This document shows positions 57,901-64,000 of a stretch of 64,000 nucleotides of DNA, piece after piece. The notes under the pieces are model-generated. The model saw only the letters and a program-made list of their open reading frames with translations. It was not told where the DNA came from and made no database searches. A program made the translations under genes and the position numbers. Within the stretch, counting starts at the first letter, position 1, and each line of letters begins with the position of its first letter. The DNA comes from Aquilaria yunnanensis (taxonomy: Eukaryota > Streptophyta > Magnoliopsida > Malvales > Thymelaeaceae), in contig CM077595.1 in NCBI GenBank assembly GCA_039654915.1, positions 48,391,501-48,455,500 on the forward strand, given 5' to 3'.

Positions 57901-59604
57901 CTCCTCTTCACCAACTACAGGGATGGTATCTACAAGTCTAAGGTGTAAACTCTTAGCACTAGATGCCAACCCTCCTGTGCAAGTCACTCTAGCTCCTTGA
58001 GCATCAGTGATGTCAACTGAGTGATTCGCACAGTTAATTTGTGCCTTGTGCTTACTCAACCAATCCATTCCCAGCACCAGGTCATATGATTTCAGTTCAA
58101 TCACCCACAACTCACAACAAAAATCATGATCACCTAACTGCAAAGGATACCTAGTAACCACTTCATTGGTCACAATAAAACCTCTCCCTGCAGTCCTGAT
58201 GAGTCTCAACTCACCCGCAATCTCACGCTGTAAACTATGCTTATCTACCAAGGCAGAAGATATCACTGAAAGAGTAGCTCCCGTATCGAAAAGCACTCTA
58301 ACACTACTGCTCAGAAAAGTAAAATTACCTCGTACAGCTGGCGGTTCTCTGGCCGCCTGGTTCGTCAAAGCGAAGACTCTTGGGTTCACTGCTGCAGCAA
58401 CTACTCCAGGCCGGTTCCCAATGGCAAGCGGTACTGGAGGTAAAGCCCGAGATGGACCTGTAACTGATCGAACTCTTGGGCAGTCCCTGGCCCAATGCCC
58501 TCTCTGACCACAGACATTACAAATATCTGTGCCCAGTGTACATGGTCTTCCACCATGGAACCGTCTGCACCTAGGACACACACCTGTCCTCCTCCTTTTA
58601 GATGGATCCTGGTTCCCTACCATTGGTCGCTTTCCAGCACTTTTCCCCAAGTTAGATGGCCCAGCTTCCACCTTTTTCACTGGTGCTCTGGAATCCTCGA
58701 ATTCCCTTTCCAATGCCAATGCCTTCTGAACCATCTGGCGATAACTCCTGATGTCAACTGTCGCCATATACCTCCTGAAAATAGGCTTCAGGCCCTGGGA
58801 AAACTTCTTGGCTTTCAGCTCATCATTACCCAACATATATGGAGCATATCGGATAAGTGAATTGTATCGCTGCTCATACTCTCGTACTGACATCTCTCCC
58901 TGTGTCAGATTCTCAAACTGGATCCTCCTCTGATCCTGTGCAGCTTCACTAATATACTCCTGTCTAAACTTCTTCTCGAAGTCTGACCACTTGAGCACCT
59001 TTTTCTTGTGCTCTGGACGAGTGCCATTACTCTCCCTCAATAACTCCATCACGTCGTCCCACCAAAGACTGGCTCTCCCTCTCAGAAAGAATGGTACCAA
59101 AACCATCCTCTGCTCTGTCTCATAACCACCACAAGTAAAGAGGCGGTTCATAACAGACAACCAATCCTCTGCTCTGTCAGGATCTCCCATCCCATCAAAG
59201 CTAGGTGGATCAACTGTCTTGAACTTCTCTAACAGTCTCATCTGATGTGGAGTGTCTCCCCTCCTTGGAGCCTCCATCATCTCTGGTTCCTCAACCTCCT
59301 CAAGAACTTGATTTCTGGGTTCCTGAGCTCTAGGCACTTGCTGTTGCTCAGCATGCTTTTCCTGTTCCTGTTGTGGCTCAACTTCCTCCTGGACAACACC
59401 TCTGTCCCCATAATCTCTGAACATCTCTGTTACAAGAGTGTTCATACCCTGTGCCACCTGAGCCATAGTCTCAGTCAAACTCTGTAGCACTCTGGATATC
59501 TCATCCAACCTCGTCACAACTGGGTCACTAGAACCTTCACCAGGTTCCCTAGTCCCCCTCAAAATTCCAGACCTCGTATCAACCATGATAACCTGCAACC
59601 ACAA
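54862..59604 (-). CDS. gag-pol: Chromovirus gag-pol polyprotein of J (1580 aa, intact)
   Basis: A single open frame for the structural and enzymatic proteins of a Tekay/Del-lineage Ty3/gypsy element. In order: Gag capsid domain ([25 protein letters not shown]), two cysteine clusters with a CX2CX4HX4C knuckle ([14 protein letters not shown]), protease FDTGA (Asp about 440), reverse transcriptase with FIDD at 771-774 (57283-57294), RNase H (YTDASGSG, Asp about 920), integrase with zinc finger and D,D,E core (MDFLVGLP Asp about 1207, SDRDPRF, DGQSERV), GPY/F-type motif (FIGPYEV) and a C-terminal chromodomain at about 1500-1548 ([11 protein letters not shown] ... [10 protein letters not shown]). 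The chromodomain is expected to steer integration to heterochromatin. An alternative start is the ATG at 59586 (MVDTRSG), typical of the family. The last 14 codons ([13 protein letters not shown] after the preceding Asn codon) are in the LTR. No stop or frameshift was seen. Confidence 0.96.
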   Translation of the reverse strand: MWLQVIMVDTRSGILRGTREPGEGSSDPVVTRLDEISRVLQSLTETMAQVAQGMNTLVTEMFRDYGDRGVVQEEVEPQQEQEKHAEQQQVPRAQEPRNQVLEEVEEPEMMEAPRRGDTPHQMRLLEKFKTVDPPSFDGMGDPDRAEDWLSVMNRLFTCGGYETEQRMVLVPFFLRGRASLWWDDVMELLRESNGTRPEHKKKVLKWSDFEKKFRQEYISEAAQDQRRIQFENLTQGEMSVREYEQRYNSLIRYAPYMLGNDELKAKKFSQGLKPIFRRYMATVDIRSYRQMVQKALALEREFEDSRAPVKKVEAGPSNLGKSAGKRPMVGNQDPSKRRRTGVCPRCRRFHGGRPCTLGTDICNVCGQRGHWARDCPRVRSVTGPSRALPPVPLAIGNRPGVVAAAVNPRVFALTNQAAREPPAVRGNFTFLSSSVRVLFDTGATLSVISSALVDKHSLQREIAGELRLIRTAGRGFIVTNEVVTRYPLQLGDHDFCCELWVIELKSYDLVLGMDWLSKHKAQINCANHSVDITDAQGARVTCTGGLASSAKSLHLRLVDTIPVVGEEEYYSLNGVAIEEELGSIPVANQFPEVFPVELPRLPPRRDTEFAIHLQPGVEPISVPPYRMSAPEMDELKKQLEELLGKGFIRPSVSPWGAPVLFVKKKDGTFRLCIDYRKLNAVTVKNKYPLPRIDDLFDRLRGARVFSRIDLRFGYFQIRVKEEDIPKTAFRTRYGHYEYTVMPFGVTNAPAVFMEAMNRIFKPFLDQFVEVFIDDILIYSQSTAEHEEHLRTVLQVLKDNQYYAKFSKCEFWSERIQFLGHIISAQGLSVDPEKVQAVVDWKRPTTVTEVRSFLGLAGYYRRFIEKFSVIATPLTALTRKAQKFEWTPKCEEAYMKLKEKLTSAPILVLPDPDRAFTVYTDASGSGLGCVLHQDSQVIAYGSRQLRPNELNYPVHDLELAAVIFALKLWRHYLMGRSFRIFTDHKSLKYLFTQKDLNMRQRRWIEYIKDYDCSIEYCAGKGNVVADALSRKYTGVILSKDQATDSSEGALKDCFLALHELWQSREKSLVYILEIQTAWLARVREAQLKDPLLKKISGEAKTGALKKEFKYKDEILHYGDRLYVSNVEGLRQQVLQEAHSSTLSIHPGVSKMYQDLKTHFWWPGLKRDVRGHVAKCLTCQVVKAEHQKPAGTLQSLSLPVRKWGSVTMDFLVGLPTTQSQHNAIWVVVDRLTKSAHFIPIRVTYTLERLAQLYLREIVRLHGIPDQIISDRDPRFTSRFWNAFQEALGSKVSLSTAFHPQTDGQSERVIQTLEDMLRMCVIDFRGDWDQHLPLIEFAYNNSYQSVIGMAPYEALYGRRCMTPHCWADPTDRVVIGPEIIADTTAKIKLIQQRIKTANDRQTKYANRRRTELSFEVGDKVLLKVSPMRGVSRFGQRGKLAPMFIGPYEVLEEVGKVAYRLALPPNLSQVHNVFHVSLLRKCTVEPGQVVNPSVIPIQEDLTYEEKPVQILDRQVKKLRTKWISMVKILWSNHSEEEATWETEQDMLKRYPGVFPELQRNLGDQIPEGGENVTALLVGGKDFRI
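54905..54919 (-). other. Polypurine tract of J
   Basis: Minus strand AGAAGGAGGGGAGAA, immediately before the LTR start TGTTACGG. It is inside the gag-pol reading frame. Confidence 0.88.
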
Positions 59605-59709
59605 CCAGATAACATTTCCCCAGATGTTGGTCAGTACTAACTTCCTAGCACTTGGACTTTACTACCAGATCTCAGTCTAAGCCTCCAATATCCATGAAAT
59701 AAACCCTTA
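59605..59709 (-). other. Leader of J between primer site and gag
   Basis: 105 bases, no reading frame; the untranslated leader of the genomic RNA. Confidence 0.7.
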
Positions 59710-59721
59710 GCTCTGATACCA
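59710..59721 (-). promoter_or_regulatory. Primer binding site of J (initiator tRNA-Met)
   Basis: Minus strand TGGTATCAGAGC, seven bases inside the LTR end. It is the usual site of chromoviruses. Confidence 0.92.
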
Positions 59722-59728
59722 AAAACGC

Positions 59729-62241
59729 TGACACGATCCCCCGTGCCCCTGCCCGGGATACCCTGTGAGCGTTTGTCTCACGGTGGATTGTAATTGGCTA
59801 GCTGGTTATGTGTGTGGATTAAATCCAATGCTACTAGTTGATTAACCTAGAAATGCAATATGTATGCACTTATGCTTTGACTTGGTTTATTAAAACCATA
59901 AAACATTTAATCATTTAGACATTTAGCCGGCTAGGTAAAATTCTATATAAATAAATACAAAATGCCAAAGCATAGCAAAATCAACCTTTGAGTGATTAAC
60001 TACACATACACCGCTCGTGAAAGCATTTATACATAAGTAACTAATGCTCTCACCCAGAGAACAATCCCCTGAGTCAAGGACTCTTTATAACATAAATACT
60101 GGAGGCAAAATAGAGTACTGTATCAAAATACAAGACTTTGCTGAGATCTTTTACCCTAGCTCCCACTTTGGACTCCTGTCCCAGTGGCGAGTCTCACAAG
60201 TCCTGTGCCAAGTGCTACTAGGCTCTGCAGCCAAAGGAAGAAACAAGTTAGTACCACAGCCTGACCAACAGACCAACTAATCACTTAAGCAGGCTAGAAA
60301 CTTAAAGTTTCTCAACTACCGTACCTTTACAGACAAAAAGGTACTACCGTGATAATCCTCAGTGATTATCCGGTCCTGCTACTCCAGACTCTGCATAACA
60401 AACAGGGAGTGAGAATTCAACATTCTCAGTAAGGGTCTTCGATGTACCTGCAAGAAGAAGCTAGGACTCTGGCTGCGAGCTCACACAGCATGAGGGTACT
60501 AGTCATATATATATAAACTAGGTCGGTAGACCTCTCCTCAAGTAGTCCGCTGTATCAGGCCAAGTGCAATCACTTAGCAACCTGACACATATACAGGCCA
60601 AGCGCAATCACTTAGCAACCTGACATATAGGCCAAGCGCTATCACTTAGCAACCTATCATATGGCTCAAGGGCGAACCTTAGCAAGCCTCATTCAAACAT
60701 AGAACCTCTCACCTAATTGTTATGCAGGGGAATTTATGATGGGACTTGTAGACTAGGCCGCAGGGCCTCTTTGATGTAAACTAGATGAACAAGGTTTCGC
60801 CTCGTGGCCTCGTGGCTCCGGCACGGCTAGGCCGACGAGGGTTCTAAACATCTCACCTGAGCTATTGATAGCTAATTAAGTTCAATTGCAACATTTGTTT
60901 CCTTACTTGTTGCCTAAGCAACTTACTTACCTCAAACAGTTCAAGAAAACTCATACTTCCGGTGGGACTTTCGGAAGTTTCGGAGTACCATCGGGATCCT
61001 CGGACCCTTAGGCACGTTCCGAGCCTTCCGTAGTCTCGGTCGGGTCAACGCAGCAAAAAGTCAAACCCCCCATTTTCTTGTGTTGGCGCCGCGTCGCCAA
61101 AGGCAAAAAGAATTGGCGACGCGTCGCCGACGAACAAACGTTCTGTGACTTGAAAAATGAATTGGCGACGCGTCGCCAATCGTCGGGCGAATTGGCGCCG
61201 CGTCGCCAATTCTGCGAAAATGCAGAATTTGGCTGTTTGCTGCTACGAACTTTGGCAACCAAATACATATAGCAAACATGCATCAAAAGTTACCAAATTT
61301 CATACACGTGAAGTACGTGTTGCAAGGAACAAAACCAACTATCAAAGCCAAACTATGATGCATTAGAAGCATCAAACCAACCCTTCGAATTTAGCTAGTC
61401 CATCATAATTCCCAAAAACGTTTCTTCACACCATACCCAAAAATTACTCAACTTTCTCAATCCATTTCAATCCAAAAGCAATCCAACAACTTAAAAACAC
61501 TTTCTCCCTTACCTTAACACCAAGAACAAGCAAGAATTCAAACCCTTCCTCTTCCAAACAAGCTTCCAAAGTTCTACACAAATTCAAACCAAAACAAAGC
61601 TCCTAAACATCAAAAACACATCTTTCCACCAAAACCCAAGCTTCCAATCAATCAAATAACACGAATTCAATCAAGAACATGAATCATACCTCGTTCAAAA
61701 ACAGGGGATGGAGAAAAACGCCCTTTCAAGCTTCAAAAACATGGATTTAAGCTTGAAAATCACTTCTCCAAGCTTATACACCCTTAATTGCGCCTCTTGA
61801 CACCAAGATCACTTGATTCCAAGTTCAATTTGAGAGAGAAATGAGTGAGGGAAGCTTAAGAACGTGTTAATGGCAGCTTCTCCCCCTCTTTCCCTTCTTA
61901 AACCCTCACTTAGCAACCAAGATCACCAAGGTTTCAAGTTAAGTGCAATTAGGTCCCCCATCTTTGTAACTTAACAGTTCTTGATTAAATCCTTGTCTAT
62001 TTGTTGAGTTTGAGTTAAGGTTAAAAGTTAAGTTCTAAAAATTCATTTTAAAACACTCGGGACTCGTCCCGGCCACTCAGGGTGCAAAATTACCATTTTG
62101 CCCCTGAACTTAGTTCAGAGCTTTATTCTTGTCGGAACTTAGTGAACTTTGGCAAACTTCTAAATTCTTGCTAGGCAAACTTAAATTAAACTTCTACACT
62201 AAATTCTAAAGTCCTTACCTCCCACTAGAAGGGCCGTAACA
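59729..62241 (-). repeat. 5' LTR of J (2513 bp)
   Basis: Same length as the 3' LTR, four mismatches by eye. TATATATATA at 60506-60515. Palindromic units at 61085-61207. Followed by target copy TTTTG at 62242-62246. Confidence 0.95.
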
Positions 62242-63680
62242 TTTTGGCATCCCGAAGAGCTCGTTTCCGAGCATGATCGGCCACCCAGCCAGGGGTAGTC
62301 AACTCCCCTGCGTGGTAAGAATGAGAAGGAGATTAAAGACAAAGAAGCCAATCCAGAAATAACAAAGGAAGTACACTTTGTCTGGAAACAAACCTGGCGG
62401 AACCTCGACAACATCATCCTCGGAGCCCTCGGCCGAAATGCCCTTGCCCTTCCGCTTGCGCCGCTCCTCGGCAGAAGGTACTTCTACCACTACATCGAGG
62501 AGGGCCTGTGACGCGGTAGGACTCTGAGGAGGAACGTCGGTTGAAGGGACCACGGAAGCAGCAGCCTCAGACGCCGGAACTTCGGCTATCCCAGGCTGCT
62601 CGGCGGTCTCCTCGGGGATTTCTTCTTGAACAGCTCTCCTTGCTTGTTTCCTCGAAGGCCCCGCGCCAGTAGACTTCCGCCTTCGGGAAGACACCTTGTT
62701 CGTCTGATTGCCCTCCTCCACTTGGCCGGTGAAAAGGGACTTGTAATAGGCGGCATTCGCATCGCCCATCTCTGAAAAAGGAGAGAAACATCAGCGTGAG
62801 TCCGAGGAAAGAACAGTAAAGGAGTAGAAGATAACTCACTTTCGACAAGCGCCTCGAAAGTAATTTCCTCCTTAAGAAGCTTGACCAACCAGGAATCCTT
62901 CCCGGCGATGGCAGGAGCTGGCATCCCGAGGTCAGTCTCGTGCTCCTTTACCACCTTTAGCTCCCCAAGGACCTCTTCGGTCATCAACCTCCAGTTGATT
63001 GGAAAAGGGTAAAGGGCGAGCGGAACGACCTAGGGATCCCAGTCAGAGACAGCCCGAATACGGGGGTCGAAATCCGCAAACAAGGAAGCTAACTCTGGGG
63101 TTAGCAGCATCCTCGGATCAGCAACATCCATATCCAGTGTTCCCTGAGCCCATTTGGTCGGAACATACGACTAGGCCTCGTCCATCTTCATGAAGAAAAA
63201 TTTCTGTTGCCACCCCCGCCAGCTATCTTTAGTGGCGAAGGTGAACATGAATTTCTTGCTCCCGGATCCCCGAGGTAGCATGAAATAGAAGCCACCCTTC
63301 GGGACCACAGAGAGCTTGTAATACTGCATAAAAATTCTGAAATTGGGTTCTACCCTGAAGACGCCAGACATGCAGAGGTAGGCGTTAAAATAGCAGAACG
63401 AGTTCGACGGAAGCTGGTTCACAGCAATGCCATGAAATTTGCAGAACTCGCACACCATCTTCGGGGGAGGATACCGAAGACCGGCCTTCAGCTGGGCTCG
63501 AAAAATGGTAACCTCCTTACTGTGGTTTGAAAAAGCATAATGGCTAGAATGAGGCAGCCTAGTAATGGCGTAAGAGGGAAGAAATAATTTTTTCTTCCAC
63601 CTCTCTAACTTTTCAGGGGTGGTGCAACAAGGATGGGCAAAAAGAGGCTGCCAGCTCTCAGGAATGGGCATTTTCGACAT

Positions 63681-64000
63681 AAAAACGAGTTTGAAAAATG
63701 GAAGAAAACAGTTTCCAGGGAAAAACTCAAAAGAACACAGGGATCAAAACGCTCTGAAAAACAAAAACCCACCGAAAGATTTGCCAAAATCTGAGGACGC
63801 CGTCGTGAAAGCTGGCTGGAAAAAAGCTCTGATTAAGGTAGCTCCGCCACAGAAAGCAAGAAAATGCAAGAACAGGGGCAAAGCAGAGAAAAGAGCAGAA
63901 GAGAAAGCAAAAGGAACTTATGATGGAGTGGGCTATTTATAAGCCAGAGATGGGTAACCGAAACATCGTCATAAGTACCCTTTGGAGGCGAACCGTCGTC
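63681..64000 (-). other. Leader and promoter of the antisense gene of I, to window end
   Basis: Non-coding, homologous to 37036-37380 of E. Holds the TATA box above. No sense gene. Confidence 0.55.
63934..63941 (-). promoter_or_regulatory. TATA box of the antisense gene (I)
   Basis: Minus strand TATAAATA, about 254 bp upstream of the ATG at 63680. The window ends shortly beyond. The equivalent position is TATAAAA in H, TATATATA in B (8174-8181) and a degraded TATGAAT in E. Confidence 0.65.

Larger units (their letters stand above)
52392..62241 (-). mobile_element. Intact Tekay/Del-type chromovirus J
   Basis: A 9850-bp minus-strand Ty3/gypsy element with two 2513-bp LTRs (52392-54904 and 59729-62241) and a perfect target duplication TTTTG. 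The LTRs differ at only four sites found by eye (53212/60549, 53513/60850, 53980/61317, 54082/61419). Primer site, polypurine tract and an open gag-pol with chromodomain are all present, so it is very recent and may be autonomous. Confidence 0.97.
51425..63680 (-). pseudogene. Antisense four-exon gene of element I, split by chromovirus J
   Basis: Proposed exons: 63680-62840 (841 nt, the same length as in E), 62771-62394, 62307-62242 continued after J at 52391-52193, and 52113-51425. Introns: 62839-62772 (68 bp, GTGAGT...TTTTTCAG), 62393-62308 (86 bp, GTTTGT...CACGCAG) and 52192-52114 (79 bp, GTATAT...TTTTGCAG). Exon 1 encodes GLRYPPPKMVCEF, VNQLPSNSFCYF and GVFRVEPNFRIFMQYY. Exon 4 gives a heptad-rich coiled coil, then DGFCLARHQVLQRFPDLDLSF. 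Stops in exon 1 at 63171-63173 and 63030-63032, and a frameshift in exon 4 near 51803. Element J sits in exon 3 with target copies TTTTG (52387-52391 and 62242-62246). Confidence 0.8.
44633..64000 (+). mobile_element. Tat element I (3' end outside window), carrying chromovirus J
   Basis: A plus-strand Tat element close to E: 5' LTR 44633-45504, gag-pol to about 50764, hairpin repeats to about 51300, then the antisense gene and its promoter. The 3' minisatellite, polypurine tract and 3' LTR are beyond 64000. It is inserted in LTR G and hit by the chromovirus J at 52392-62241. Confidence 0.92.

Noticed and set aside
1..64000. Endogenous pararetrovirus (caulimovirid) origin
   Set aside because: There are LTRs, integrases, polypurine tracts and target duplications, and no movement protein or coat-type ORF.

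Overview
The window is nuclear DNA of a flowering plant, very probably from a repeat-rich, gene-poor (pericentromeric-type) region. I see no convincing host gene, RNA gene or CRISPR. Practically every base belongs to LTR retrotransposons inserted into one another. Species cannot be read from this; the families point only to an angiosperm with large retrotransposon content. Lineages are Ty3/gypsy Tat (Retand/Grande-like, with a second archaeal-type RNase H and an antisense extra gene), Ty1/copia, and Ty3/gypsy Tekay/Del chromovirus.

Layout, left to right. 1-6476: Tat element A (minus strand, 3' end outside the window; 5' LTR 5506-6476). 6477-6622: short flank. 6623-23048: Tat element B (minus, 974-bp LTRs, target duplication GGCCC). 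B carries an internal deletion and is itself hit by a complete copia element C1 (10166-18483, 1416-bp LTRs, target duplication TGCGT) and by a solo copia LTR C2 (18572-19987, target duplication CGAGG). 23049-26590, 38878-40111 and 43516-43798: pieces of one old decayed Tat element H (plus), holding pol remains and the antisense gene. H is split by solo copia LTR D (26591-27492 plus 38742-38877, target duplication TCGCC). D is split by Tat element E (27493-38741, 867-bp LTRs), which lacks a target duplication. H is also split by a ~3.4-kb putative solo LTR F (40112-43515). 43799-44632: LTR piece G (minus). It is interrupted by Tat element I (plus, 44633 to beyond the window end). I is interrupted by a young, intact Tekay chromovirus J (52392-62241, 2513-bp LTRs, target duplication TTTTG).

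Tat elements E, I and H share one plan: LTR, primer site, a single gag-pol frame (Gag, protease, RT, degenerate RNase H, archaeal-type RNase H, integrase), a block of tandem hairpin-forming repeats, then a gene on the opposite strand, then a 3' minisatellite, polypurine tract and LTR. That antisense gene can be modelled in three independent copies as four exons with three short GT-AG introns (about 67-97 bp). It also has a TATA box about 250-270 bp upstream of its ATG in two copies, and encodes a protein of about 700 residues with an N-terminal domain resembling the plant 'putative gypsy type transposon' family and a C-terminal coiled coil. It is the most interesting system in the window. All Tat gag-pol copies carry stops or frameshifts; only the chromovirus J has a fully open reading frame. 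LTR divergence by eye (J 4/2513, C1 about 5/1416, B and E about 3-4%) fits the nesting order. All comparisons were made by eye.
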